From positions 2,959,501-3,023,500 of the forward strand of contig NZ_CP012643.1 in NCBI RefSeq assembly GCF_001310085.1: a stretch of 64,000 nt of DNA. Direction: 5' to 3'. Source of the stretch: Rufibacter tibetensis. GTDB lineage: Bacteria > Bacteroidota > Bacteroidia > Cytophagales > Hymenobacteraceae. The position numbers were made by a program, and so were the translations under genes. Positions 54,495 to 62,716 of this stretch are shown here, piece after piece (position 1 is the stretch's first letter; each line of letters starts with the position of its first letter). The notes under the pieces were generated by a model that searched no databases, was not told where the DNA came from, and saw only the letters and a list, made by a program, of their open reading frames with translations.

Positions 54495-55622
54495 TTACCC
54501 TTGCAGCACCTGTTCATACACTCTATACAACTGCGGTATAGTAACTTCGGGGCGGAACGTCTGAGCATGGGTTAATCCCTCTTTCACCATTTGTTTCTGA
54601 AGATCTGTGCTGCCCAGGATCTCCTGAATGGCGTGAGCCATGGCGTCAGAATCGGTGGGGGGGACGTAGCGGGTGGTGGGGCCTCCTGCCTCAGCAAAAC
54701 AGGAACCTGTAGAGGTGATCACCGGCACTCCGCTGTTCAAGGCCTCCACGATGGGAATTCCGAAGCCTTCAAAAATGGAGGGATATACAAACAAGGTGGC
54801 CAGTTGGTAGATAACCGGAAGTTCATGAAACGGGATGTAAGGCAAGAACAGAACTTTATCTGTCAACCCCTGACCGGAGATGAACTCCTGCATCTCTTTG
54901 AAGTACTCTGTTTTGCGACCAATGAAAACCAATGGTACCGGAGCCCCCGCTTTTTGCCAGCCTTTTAACAGGTGCAACTGGTTTTTGCGGCGTTCTAAGG
55001 TGCCCACGCACAAGATGAACTGAGCGGGCAAGTTGTATTTCTCCTGAATAGCGTTTTGAACCTCTTTTTCAGGAATCAGCTGGAAAACAGGATCGCAGTC
55101 CTGGTACACCACTTGGATCTTCGCCCGGTGTATCCCAAAGAACTCTTCCAGATCCTGAGCGGTCTGCTCGCTGATGGCAATGATCTGGTGAGCTGCATCA
55201 CAGGCATCCTTGAACTTCTTGCGGTAGATGTAGCGGTCAATGGCGGGGTACAGCTCCGGGAAGCGCAGAAAGATAAGGTCATGGATGGTCACCACCAGCT
55301 TTACTCGTTTTTGGTCAAGACCATACGGCAGTTCATTGCTGAGGCCATGGTACACCTGCACGCCATGTTTGGGCAAAGCCGCCCGTAACCCGAAGGTGCG
55401 CCACAAAGAGGAAAACTGTTTGCCTACGCCCGTGGGCTGCACAATCTGCGTCTTGGCCACCGGTGGGAAGAAAGCTTTGAACAGGTCGTTTTTACGGGGC
55501 GTGAACAAGGCATACTCTTCTTCTGAGTAGTGCGTCATCATGCCAGAAATAACAAACCGGCTGTAATTCCCCAGGCCAGAGGTGTTCGTGAAAGCGCGTT
55601 TGGCGTCGTATCCTATCTTCAT
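54495..55622 (-). CDS. Glycosyltransferase family 4 protein
   Basis: 375 residues with two Rossmann halves (GT-B fold). The N-terminal half has KIGYDAKRAFTNTSGLGNYS with the GxGxY-type loop. The C-terminal half has FILCVGTLERRKNQLHLLKG and the nucleotide-sugar motif SIFEGFGIPIVEALNSGVPV (EX7E). It is a retaining enzyme that transfers a sugar from a nucleotide donor to a lipid or glycan, probably at the cytoplasmic face. Alone here, its pathway is not shown; no capsule or LPS cluster is adjacent. Confidence 0.93.
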   Translation of the reverse strand: MKIGYDAKRAFTNTSGLGNYSRFVISGMMTHYSEEEYALFTPRKNDLFKAFFPPVAKTQIVQPTGVGKQFSSLWRTFGLRAALPKHGVQVYHGLSNELPYGLDQKRVKLVVTIHDLIFLRFPELYPAIDRYIYRKKFKDACDAAHQIIAISEQTAQDLEEFFGIHRAKIQVVYQDCDPVFQLIPEKEVQNAIQEKYNLPAQFILCVGTLERRKNQLHLLKGWQKAGAPVPLVFIGRKTEYFKEMQEFISGQGLTDKVLFLPYIPFHELPVIYQLATLFVYPSIFEGFGIPIVEALNSGVPVITSTGSCFAEAGGPTTRYVPPTDSDAMAHAIQEILGSTDLQKQMVKEGLTHAQTFRPEVTIPQLYRVYEQVLQG

Positions 55623-55770
55623 ATCAACACCGCAAAAGTAGCATTCTTCCCGAACAACTTTGCCGTCAAGAGAGATGGAATGTGGAATGCCGCTCCAGGA
55701 TGTATGGTCAAAAGCCTTTCATAAAGTGTGAACAGACCATAGAAAGCCAGCTCTGCAGAAAGCCCCTGTT

Positions 55771-56826
55771 CTATGGTTTAGGGTTTTTGGCGATCAGTTC
55801 GGTTCTGACCAACATGCCGGAAGGAGTTATCTGCGACTCAGGCCATCTGCCGCTAGGGCTGGCACCGGGCTTCAGGGCAGCGGTGCCTTCCTGTTTATCG
55901 GCGAGTGACCAGTTGGCCCAGGAGATTTTGTTGTCATCCAGGAACTTCCACCAGGCTTTGGTTTCAGTAACATCTAAGTAGCCGTCGCCGCTGGCTTCAC
56001 AGGTACCGTACTCGGTGACCATAAGCGCAATTCCCTTGTTTAAAGCCCTTTGAGCAGCATCCCGAAGCCACTGTTTGTGCGTGGCCGCGTAAAAGTGCAG
56101 GGTATAGGCAATGTTGCTTCCGGCGATGGGATTGTTGGCAACCGCTTCCACATCCTGTGACCAGTTGCGGGTGCCCACTACCACTATATTGTCTGGGTCG
56201 TGCTTTCTGATTTCGGCAATCACCGCCTCAGCATAGGGCTTTATGACACCTGTCCAGGAGACGTTGAGGGGTTCGTTGTAAATCTCGTAAATCACGTTGG
56301 GTTTGTCTCCGTAGCGCTGGGCCATCTCAGAAAAGAAGGCTTTTGCCTGGTCGGTGTGCTTTTCAGCCTCGTGGTCATGCCAGTCAATGATGACATACAA
56401 GCCTTCGGCAATGGCAGCATCTACCACCGTGATGACTTTTTGCTTTTCCGCGTCGGGGTTCTTCAGGTAGCCATCGTTGTCAACGGCCATGGCTGCCCGC
56501 ACCAGCGTGGAACGCCAGTCGTCCTTGAGCCATTTTACTGTTTCAGGGGTATAGTACTTGCCTATCCACTGGCTCCAGAACAAAGACATGCCACGTAACT
56601 GAACCGGCTTGTTTGACGCACTCAAGATCTGGTTTCCTACTACCCGCAGCTGCCCATATTCTGCCACTGCATTGGCAACGGACGGGTTGGGATTAGTAGG
56701 ATTTGTGGGGCTAGGCGGCTTAGGCGGATTTGGCACTACCGCAGCTTCTTCTTTGTTATCGGAGCCACATCCTGCAGTAAAGATGAGGACCACTAAAAGG
56801 ATTAGATACTTTTTTAAGCTATACAT
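55771..56826 (-). CDS. Glycoside hydrolase family 5 lipoprotein (endoglucanase-like)
   Basis: 351 residues from the ATG complementary to 56824-56826, which opens a lipoprotein signal (LILLVVLIFTAGC). A Pro/Asn/Thr-rich linker at ~35-50 follows. The GH5 (subfamily 2-like) TIM barrel shows PVQLRGMSLFWSQW, VIIDWHDHEAEKHTDQA, the acid/base glutamate in IYEIYNEPLN and the nucleophile glutamate in VTEYGTCEASG, then SWANWSLADKQEG. It hydrolyses beta-1,4-glucan or a related beta-glucan at the cell surface or in the periplasm. No SusC/SusD partners are nearby. Confidence 0.93.
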   Translation of the reverse strand: MYSLKKYLILLVVLIFTAGCGSDNKEEAAVVPNPPKPPSPTNPTNPNPSVANAVAEYGQLRVVGNQILSASNKPVQLRGMSLFWSQWIGKYYTPETVKWLKDDWRSTLVRAAMAVDNDGYLKNPDAEKQKVITVVDAAIAEGLYVIIDWHDHEAEKHTDQAKAFFSEMAQRYGDKPNVIYEIYNEPLNVSWTGVIKPYAEAVIAEIRKHDPDNIVVVGTRNWSQDVEAVANNPIAGSNIAYTLHFYAATHKQWLRDAAQRALNKGIALMVTEYGTCEASGDGYLDVTETKAWWKFLDDNKISWANWSLADKQEGTAALKPGASPSGRWPESQITPSGMLVRTELIAKNPKP

Positions 56827-57232
56827 AAGTCTATGCGGGATGAATATCTGTTTTAATGATATAAGTGGTTGAAATAGATAGTATTGAATCAAATGGATTT
56901 CTTATAGTTGCTTTAGGCCTCAAATCTGAAAAACGGGCCAAAAACATAAGGGAAGGTACACTTTTAAAACCATAAAAGGGAGGTCATCTTTGGATTGACG
57001 TTGGGCTGCCATCATTAATTTATTGCCGACCGTTATTTGTAGAAAATGTTTGGGGCATATGGGTAGTAAAGCTTAATGAATATTCACTGTACAGGCGTTT
57101 TACCAGCTGAACAAGATTTGGGCTGGAGTAAGTAGTTGATTGTGGAGCAACCTGCCTGCCTGACGGCTGGAAATCAACTATTCCCTTTTTGGTCCGTTTA
57201 CTTCATATCTACCGTCATTAAAGAAAAGAATT
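56827..57232. other. Intergenic region between the divergent GH5 and DUF937-like genes
   Basis: About 400 bp. It contains a degenerate dispersed-motif copy near 56911-56945 and must hold both promoters. No gene or strong hairpin was seen. Confidence 0.5.
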
Positions 57233-57688
57233 ATGTTTGATCAAATTTTAGATCTTGTAAAGCAGCAGATAGGCAACAATCCACAGGTAGCTTCTGCAAT
57301 ACCACCCGGACAAGCAGATGCTGTGAACCAAGAAATTGCTCATCAGGTTACTACCGGACTGGCTAGCCAGGCAGTTTCGCAAGGTGGGGTGGGCGGACTG
57401 ATGTCTATGCTACAAGGCGGAGGAATGTCTGCTGGTAATCCAGTGATTTCCTCCATCACAAATAAAGTAGTTAGTAGCCTGGGGAGTAAGTTTGGATTAC
57501 CACCGGCTGCCACAAGTGCTATTGCCGCCGCCCTGCCAGCGTTACTGCAGAAATTCGCTCATAAGACAAATGATCCTAACGACAACAGCATTACGCCTGG
57601 CAGTATCACAGAATCACTCTCAAAGTTGGGCAAAGGCGGTTTAGGCAACTTAGGGAATTTGGGGGGCTTAGGCGGTCTGTTTAAATAA
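57233..57688 (+). CDS. DUF937/YidB-like small protein
   Basis: 151 residues, no signal peptide. The N-terminus (FDQILDLVKQQIGNNPQVAS) and centre (SITNKVVSSLGSKFGLPPAA, then ALPALLQKFAHKTND) resemble the DUF937/YidB helical proteins. The last ~35 residues are low-complexity Gly/Leu/Asn repeats (GNLGNLGGLGGLF). The function is unknown. A terminator-like hairpin follows, so it is a single gene. Confidence 0.8.
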   Translation: MFDQILDLVKQQIGNNPQVASAIPPGQADAVNQEIAHQVTTGLASQAVSQGGVGGLMSMLQGGGMSAGNPVISSITNKVVSSLGSKFGLPPAATSAIAAALPALLQKFAHKTNDPNDNSITPGSITESLSKLGKGGLGNLGNLGGLGGLFK

Positions 57689-57746
57689 AGATCAATGTCT
57701 TTTTAAGCCTCTACATTTATAGTTTTTTAGCTACGGGAGCAGTATG

Positions 57747-57793
57747 AGCCATGGAGAACAGTAGCGTAGCTGCCGTTCCCATGGCTTATTTTT
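57747..57793 (+). terminator. Probable intrinsic terminator after the DUF937-like gene
   Basis: AGCCATGG pairs with CCATGGCT across a partly paired loop (GAAC/GTTC), then TTATTTTT. Confidence 0.7.
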
Positions 57794-57808
57794 AAAGGTA
57801 AACTCCCA

Positions 57809-57830
57809 TTTAGAGGCTGTTTTTAGGAAA
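57809..57830 (-). repeat. Copy of the dispersed intergenic motif
   Basis: TTTAGAGGCTGTTTTTAGGA then AA. Confidence 0.55.
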
Positions 57831-58105
57831 CTGATCAAATATCAGCCCTGGGCACCAGTTGCAGGTAAAGAGATTGATGCAAATTATAAGCTAACTGAAT
57901 AGCTATATTTCGTAATATTACCCTCCGGGGTAAAGCAGCTCATTTATTCTCCAAGTGGGTTTCCTGCTCCTTTTTTTAAATGAAGCTAAAACAAGAGTAG
58001 GAGAGGCACATGCCTTCCTAAGCTTCTTAGAAACTCGCCAAACACAAGGGCGCAGCCACGCAAAGGTCTGCGATTTTATATTTACGTTAAACTGATCAAC
58101 GAATA

Positions 58106-59032
58106 ATGGCCTCAGGTCTTCTTGCTCTCTTAGATGATGTTGCAGCCTTGGTAAAGGTGAGTGCGGCAACTTTAGATGACGTTCCCGCGCAGGTGGCAAA
58201 AACCACCGGGAAAGTGTCAGGCATTGTGATTGATGATACGGCTGTAACGCCCAAGTACGTGGTGGGGCTTGATCCCTCGCGCGAGTTGTCTATCATCTTC
58301 CAGATTGCCAAACGGTCATTAATCAATAAAGTACTGCTGTTAAGTCCGGCGGCTCTTCTGCTTGGGTTCTTTGCACCGTGGGCTATTCCGCCTATTCTGA
58401 TGCTGGGTGGAGCTTTCCTATGCTTTGAAGGCTATGAAAAAGTCCATTCCATGTTCAGCAAGCACCATGATGATGCGCATGATGGCTCCGGCGAAGTGGT
58501 GAAAGTAATCACCCCTGAAGAACTGGAGAAGGAACGGATCAATGGAGCCATCCGGACAGATTTAATTCTTTCCGCGGAGATTGTGGCTATCACCTACTCT
58601 ACCGTAGCCGAAAGCTCCTTGGTAAACCAGATTGTGGTCATGTTTGCCGTGGCTATTTTTATCACGGTTGCGGTGTATGGTTTTGTGGGCTTGATTGTGA
58701 AAGCAGACGACATAGGGGTGCACATGGCCAAGGAAAACAACCATCAACAAGTCAGGAAGCTTGGGCGCGGCATTGTGACGTTTATGCCCCATTTTTTGAA
58801 AATACTGGGGTATGTAGGAACGGCTGCCATGTTATGGGTAGGGGCTGAAATCATTGCCCACGGTATTCCTTTCACAAGCCACGCGCTAGATAACCTGGAG
58901 CATTCATTAGCTGAGGTTCCCTTCTTTGCCTGGTTGGCCAAGGCAGTAGCCTGCGGAATAGGAGGATTAATCCTGGGAGCGATCATCGAGAAGGTAGTTG
59001 TCGGCACCAAGAAGCTAATGAAAAAAGGATAG
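58106..59032 (+). CDS. DUF808 (YedI-like) inner-membrane protein
   Basis: 308 residues. The N-terminal MASGLLALLDDVAALVKVSA and the following TGKVSGIVIDDTAVTPKYV are the DUF808 signature. Several membrane helices follow (LSPAALLLGFFAPWAIPPIL, VVMFAVAIFITVAVYGFVGL, LKILGYVGTAAMLWVGAEI and a last one ending GGLILGAIIEKVV). This fits the E. coli YedI type. No activity is established. It is a single gene with a strong terminator. Confidence 0.94.
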   Translation: MASGLLALLDDVAALVKVSAATLDDVPAQVAKTTGKVSGIVIDDTAVTPKYVVGLDPSRELSIIFQIAKRSLINKVLLLSPAALLLGFFAPWAIPPILMLGGAFLCFEGYEKVHSMFSKHHDDAHDGSGEVVKVITPEELEKERINGAIRTDLILSAEIVAITYSTVAESSLVNQIVVMFAVAIFITVAVYGFVGLIVKADDIGVHMAKENNHQQVRKLGRGIVTFMPHFLKILGYVGTAAMLWVGAEIIAHGIPFTSHALDNLEHSLAEVPFFAWLAKAVACGIGGLILGAIIEKVVVGTKKLMKKG

Positions 59033-59094
59033 GGATTCTTGTGCTTGCCTTGCATGAGGAGGAAGCAAGCTGTCAATAGCTCCTAATGAAAACC

Positions 59095-59138
59095 GCCTGC
59101 TAGGTGTGCCAGAAACGGACACCTAGCAGGCAGTTTTT
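59095..59138 (+). terminator. Intrinsic terminator after the DUF808 gene
   Basis: GCCTGCTAGGTGT and its complement with an 11-nt loop, then TTTTT. Confidence 0.9.
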
Positions 59139-59320
59139 CTTTGTAAGTAGGTCTAGGCTGCAAAAGGGTGCCAGTAGATAATGTGTTGTAAGATAGAAGC
59201 AGAGTTTACATTTAGGTAACCATTTTTCTATTTCTGAAATAACTTAAAGTTTAGGCTAAACGATAGATGAGGCGTTGGCCCAAAAATGTAGTATATACGT
59301 GGTTAGCAAAAGTTATTTTT

Positions 59321-60163
59321 TCAGTTGCACTTGAAAGTCTTTCTCATTTTAAGAGTTACATTATTTAGCTCATAGATTGCCTCATCTGAGATTCTACTCA
59401 ATATCCTTTTCCTTTCGTCGAACAGTTTAGAGTATTTATTCCCGTTTTCACTTCTTGATACCTTTGCAATCTTGATTGTCTCACTAATTTTCTCTTGGAC
59501 AATTCTTGGTTGCTGGCTGTCCTGCAACTGGGTTTCTAAGAACTCATCTGCTTGACAGCTGTTGGCATAAACAAATAGATCTATGCAGGTCAATTTCTTG
59601 TCGGGCGCACGTATCTGTTCATATTTGGAAATCAATTTTCCTACGTATAAGTCAGGCTTGTACCTGGGAAGAAGGAATTTCAGACCCTCTCCATACTTTA
59701 GGGTTAAGACATGTTGGGGTATAAAAGCGTTGAAAGTAGTGTCGTCAAGGATATGCAGGGCTGGGTCAATGATATCCGCACCTTTAAGAGACAATGACAG
59801 GAGGAGTTGCAGATACATATCTCCTGGTAAGTCCTTAAGGTCTGATTTAACCAATGCATCGGCAGCTAACTGGATGTCCTTTGGGTCGCGACTGATTTCC
59901 AATAAAAGTACACCACCGTCAAAATAAAAATAAGGGTTGTTGCCCTCACTCCTAAGCTCAGTCCTTAGAGGCTCCAGGTATTTTTCTTTATCTTTTATGA
60001 CTAAGTCAAAGAAATTGTCAAGTTTCGGATAAAGTGCCTTCTGCTCTTCGGATGTGAGTTTATGCGGATAAAAATTAAATACCTTTTCAATTCCATTGTG
60101 TAACTCTTGTCCAAAGCAACTAGATGAAATGGCAAAAATAAGGCAGGTAATGAATAATCTCAT
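59321..60163 (-). CDS. Secreted hypothetical protein
   Basis: 280 residues from the ATG complementary to 60161-60163, where a signal peptide begins (LFITCLIFAISSSCFGQ). The mature part is helical and polar with no motif I recognise (FDGGVLLLEISRDPKDIQLA, HEAT- or TPR-like helices). The coding sequence is AT-richer than most neighbours. It opens an accessory-looking stretch (59.3-62 kb) shared with the isochorismatase fusion and a cassette-like gene. Confidence 0.7.
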   Translation of the reverse strand: MRLFITCLIFAISSSCFGQELHNGIEKVFNFYPHKLTSEEQKALYPKLDNFFDLVIKDKEKYLEPLRTELRSEGNNPYFYFDGGVLLLEISRDPKDIQLAADALVKSDLKDLPGDMYLQLLLSLSLKGADIIDPALHILDDTTFNAFIPQHVLTLKYGEGLKFLLPRYKPDLYVGKLISKYEQIRAPDKKLTCIDLFVYANSCQADEFLETQLQDSQQPRIVQEKISETIKIAKVSRSENGNKYSKLFDERKRILSRISDEAIYELNNVTLKMRKTFKCN

Positions 60164-60368
60164 TTGATTAAATTGATTTTTGCTAACCCAGAAGGGCTTT
60201 AAGAAAGGTGGGCATTTGGAAATATGTCGCCCCACTTTAGCTTTAGCACTTCAGTTGCATTTTTTGTTTTCAGCTGAAAATAGTATTTCAGCTTAACTTT
60301 TTAAAGCTCATGTTAGCCTTAGTTATTCGTTCAAAGCTGCTTACAGCTTGTGTTTGATCGCCGCAACA

Positions 60369-61367
60369 TCACTCACCGGAAGGAGAATACGAGCCGTAAA
60401 GTTTGTCTACCTCCTCTGCAGGTGGACCTTGCTTTTCCTTCCAATCCTTTTTTAAAGGCGGTTCACTCCAGGGCATTGTGGGTATCAGTAGCTTGGGGAA
60501 ATTGATGAAGACATCTTTTTCACTGCGTTTTAGGACAGCGTCAAGGGGTATGTAAATAGCTGTTTTAAAAATCAATCCTTTTGAGAGCTGCAGGTAGCCT
60601 TCTGTTTCTTCGTTTGCTTTCACCACTTTTTCTACAGTACCGATTTCACCGTTATCCGATCCTCGAACGGTGTCACCCTCGTATACCTCTATTCCAGTTT
60701 CTGATGAAGTGCCAATTGCTGACAAAAAAGATTCTACTTTCATCACAGCATTGCCGATTAAAGGATAATTAAGATGGATAGCAGCCTCGTACTCTGGAAC
60801 GCTTGCTGCACCAATAGCATTGGAAAGATAGGTTACATCATATCCGGATTCCATCGCATGTCTTCCCGTGGACTCACAACATAGATTGGCAGTCATACCT
60901 GCAATGACCAAATGTGTAATCCCTTTGTTTTGCAAATATTCCGGAAGGTCTGTACTAAAAACATCAGAAGTTTTATGTGGAAGAAGTATTATATCCTCTT
61001 CCTTAGGTTGTAACGCCGGATGAAAGTCAGCTCCCCAACTTCCTGCCAGGAACATTTTTCGTTCAAACATAAGCCGGTTAATACCGCTTCTGCGTTGCAA
61101 CCGTTCATTGGCATAATCTTCTTCTGTATAAGCCATCGGTCCCCAAAAAACGGGAATACCTAGTTCTCTTGCGCCATCAACAGCCAGCTTTATATTTTCT
61201 ACCACGTTATTCATTTTCACTGTGTCCTTGGTTAAATCCCAGGCTGCCCCGCCTTCAGAAAGAAAATCATTCACAGGGTCAATGATCAGGAGTGCCGTGC
61301 GATCTTGTGGAAACGAAAGTGTTGTTTCGTGCTTTGGTAAATAGGTAAGGGAGCTATTGTGTGGCAT
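60369..61367 (-). CDS. Isochorismatase-like cysteine hydrolase with C-terminal PRC-barrel-like domain
   Basis: 332 residues. Residues ~20-215 form a cysteine hydrolase domain: the aspartate in ALLIIDPVNDFL, lysine in LLPHKTSDVFSTDL, the cis-peptide and cysteine in VIAGMTANLCCESTGRHAME. This triad hydrolyses amides or vinyl ethers (isochorismate, nicotinamide or N-carbamoyl compounds). Residues ~230-300 (IEVYEGDTVRGSDNGEIGTV, then GYLQLSKGLIFKTAIYIPLD) look like a PRC-barrel/DUF2171 domain fused to it. The C-terminus is charged. The fusion is unusual and the substrate is open. No signal peptide. Confidence 0.88.
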   Translation of the reverse strand: MPHNSSLTYLPKHETTLSFPQDRTALLIIDPVNDFLSEGGAAWDLTKDTVKMNNVVENIKLAVDGARELGIPVFWGPMAYTEEDYANERLQRRSGINRLMFERKMFLAGSWGADFHPALQPKEEDIILLPHKTSDVFSTDLPEYLQNKGITHLVIAGMTANLCCESTGRHAMESGYDVTYLSNAIGAASVPEYEAAIHLNYPLIGNAVMKVESFLSAIGTSSETGIEVYEGDTVRGSDNGEIGTVEKVVKANEETEGYLQLSKGLIFKTAIYIPLDAVLKRSEKDVFINFPKLLIPTMPWSEPPLKKDWKEKQGPPAEEVDKLYGSYSPSGE

Positions 61368-61444
61368 ATGTGCTTACAATTTTATACTGAACTTATTTTT
61401 AGAATAGGTATGCGAAGCTGCAAAAAAGAGAAGCATACAATTTC

Positions 61445-61512
61445 GGCTAACGGTCTCGTGCATGAAGCGTGCAAGGCCGTCGGCCGATGCTGGCGTTTAG
61501 CTGTTGTTGGGC
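61445..61512 (-). repeat. attC-like imperfect palindrome 3' of the cassette-like gene
   Basis: On the minus strand it begins GCCCAAC (RYYYAAC). It then has GCTAAACG, a GGCCGACGGCC inner hairpin, and ends CGTTAGCC, close to the GTTRRRY end of an integron attC site. It follows the 61524 gene stop by ~12 bp. Confidence 0.4.
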
Positions 61513-61523
61513 GGTCGTTATTT

Positions 61524-61910
61524 TTATTTTACGTCCTTGTTTTCATAATTCTTCAAATGTTGAGGAAATTCCTCGCCATAGAATGGATAAGGGATGCCTT
61601 CAATAGCAATATCAAATCCTTCACTATCCATTCCGCCTAATTGGTATCCTAAGCCTTTGATTTCAACCCCAATGCTGTTTAATACTATTAGTCCTTCAAT
61701 TGTTTTTGTTGAAATAAGTTTGTCTTCAGGATAATCAGCTACTAATTCAACTTTCTTTTTGATGCAATAGCTTTTTATGAAATCATACCCAACTCCAGAG
61801 TATGAAAAATCAACAAGTCCAGATACAACTCCCATTGGAGCATCTGCTTTTTCAAACTGAGTTGTTCCAATTTTTACATTATCTAGAAAAATAGAGTATG
61901 TCTTATTCAC
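61524..61910 (-). CDS. Small hypothetical protein, cassette-like
   Basis: 128 residues, AT-rich coding sequence unlike the chromosomal average here. It starts MNKTYSIFLDNVKIGTTQFE and is predicted to be mostly beta-strand, with no signal peptide and no family I recognise. It is flanked on both sides by short imperfect palindromes in the same orientation (61445-61512 and 61931-61979), the layout of an integron gene cassette. That reading is inference; the gene could simply be a recent acquisition. Confidence 0.65.
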   Translation of the reverse strand: MNKTYSIFLDNVKIGTTQFEKADAPMGVVSGLVDFSYSGVGYDFIKSYCIKKKVELVADYPEDKLISTKTIEGLIVLNSIGVEIKGLGYQLGGMDSEGFDIAIEGIPYPFYGEEFPQHLKNYENKDVK

Positions 61911-61930
61911 TTGTCATTTTTTATAATGCC

Positions 61931-61979
61931 GCACAACTACCGGATAAACGGAAAACCTACGGTTATCTGCCTTATAACA
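61931..61979 (-). repeat. Imperfect palindrome 5' of the cassette-like gene
   Basis: On the minus strand: GATAACCG, a short loop, CGTTTATC, then GTTGTGC about 20 bp before the ATG. The shape is similar to the 3' element but the end bases fit attC less well. Confidence 0.3.
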
Positions 61980-62270
61980 ATCCCTGCTTATATGTGTAGC
62001 TGCAGGTATATATTATAATCAGTATCTATTTCCAGCGCAGACTGTCAACCAAGATAACTTCTTTTTACGAATTGCCAAGTTGACTGACACAGCACTTAGC
62101 TGATAAATCTGGAGACCTTCCTGGCTGACAACAAACCCAGTTGTAAAAGACGAGTTACTCTTAACCTCCCTAGATACCCTTCTTGTCTTACTCAAAATAT
62201 TGCAAACTCCTGCAGCAGGGAACTCTTCTTGCACAGGTTTTTCCATGTATTAGAAACTTGATTTTAAATT

Positions 62271-62306
62271 AACTAAACTTTTAGTTTGTAAACTAAGTAT
62301 TTAGTT
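62271..62306 (+). promoter_or_regulatory. Two tandem BlaI/MecI-type operator palindromes
   Basis: AACTAAACTTTTAGTT (62271-62286) and AACTAAGTATTTAGTT (62291-62306) are both dyads of ACTAA/TTAGT. Their centres are 20 bp apart, i.e. two helical turns on the same face. They end 32 bp before the blaI start, as expected for autorepression. Confidence 0.7.
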
Positions 62307-62338
62307 GTATGTTTAGTGAGTCATTCAAGTAAATCACC

Positions 62339-62716
62339 ATGAAAGAGTTAACCAAAGCAGAAGAACAGGTCATGCAAATCCTCTGGAACCTGCAGCAGGG
62401 TTTCGTGAAAGACATTCTGGACCAGTTGCCAGAGCCTAAACCCGCCTACAACACTGTTTCCACCATCGTCAGGATTCTGGAAAAGAAAGGGTTTGTGGGG
62501 TACAAGGCTTATGGCAAAACACACGAGTATTATCCTCTCATTGCCCGTGACGATTACCGCCACTTTTACCTGAAAAACTTTGTAAGCGGCTACTTTGGCG
62601 GCTCTTTCAAGCGATTGGTGTCCTTTTTTGCGAAGGAAGAGAACATGGATCTGCAGGAGTTAGAGGAAATGCTCAAACACGTGAAAGAAGACCTTAACAA
62701 AGAAGAAAATGAATGA
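62339..62716 (+). CDS. BlaI/MecI/CopY family transcriptional repressor
   Basis: 125 residues. Residues ~1-75 are a winged helix (LTKAEEQVMQILWNLQQGFV, PKPAYNTVSTIVRILEKKGF, VGYKAYGKTHEYYPLIARDD), the hallmark of the BlaI/MecI family. The C-terminal helices dimerise. It represses its own operon by binding tandem TTAGT/ACTAA dyads and is cleaved or released when the partner BlaR1-like protease is activated. Two such dyads lie directly upstream. The stop overlaps the start of the next gene by 8 bp (ATGAATGA), which indicates coupled translation. Confidence 0.95.
   Translation: MKELTKAEEQVMQILWNLQQGFVKDILDQLPEPKPAYNTVSTIVRILEKKGFVGYKAYGKTHEYYPLIARDDYRHFYLKNFVSGYFGGSFKRLVSFFAKEENMDLQELEEMLKHVKEDLNKEENE

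Larger units (their letters stand above)
57689..58105. other. Intergenic region with terminator and motif copy
   Basis: About 415 bp between two plus-strand genes. It has the terminator at 57747-57793, a dispersed-motif copy at 57809-57830 and an AT-rich stretch upstream of the DUF808 gene with a -7-like TATATTTA near 58077. Confidence 0.5.

Noticed and set aside
57918-58199. 93-codon minus-strand frame
   Set aside because: It overlaps the start of the well-supported DUF808 gene and covers its promoter region; the composition is basic and irregular.
62019-62246. 75-codon minus-strand frame starting with ATG, divergent from blaI
   Set aside because: No recognisable domain, only weak codon pattern, and no promoter or terminator. 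A real small gene cannot be excluded.
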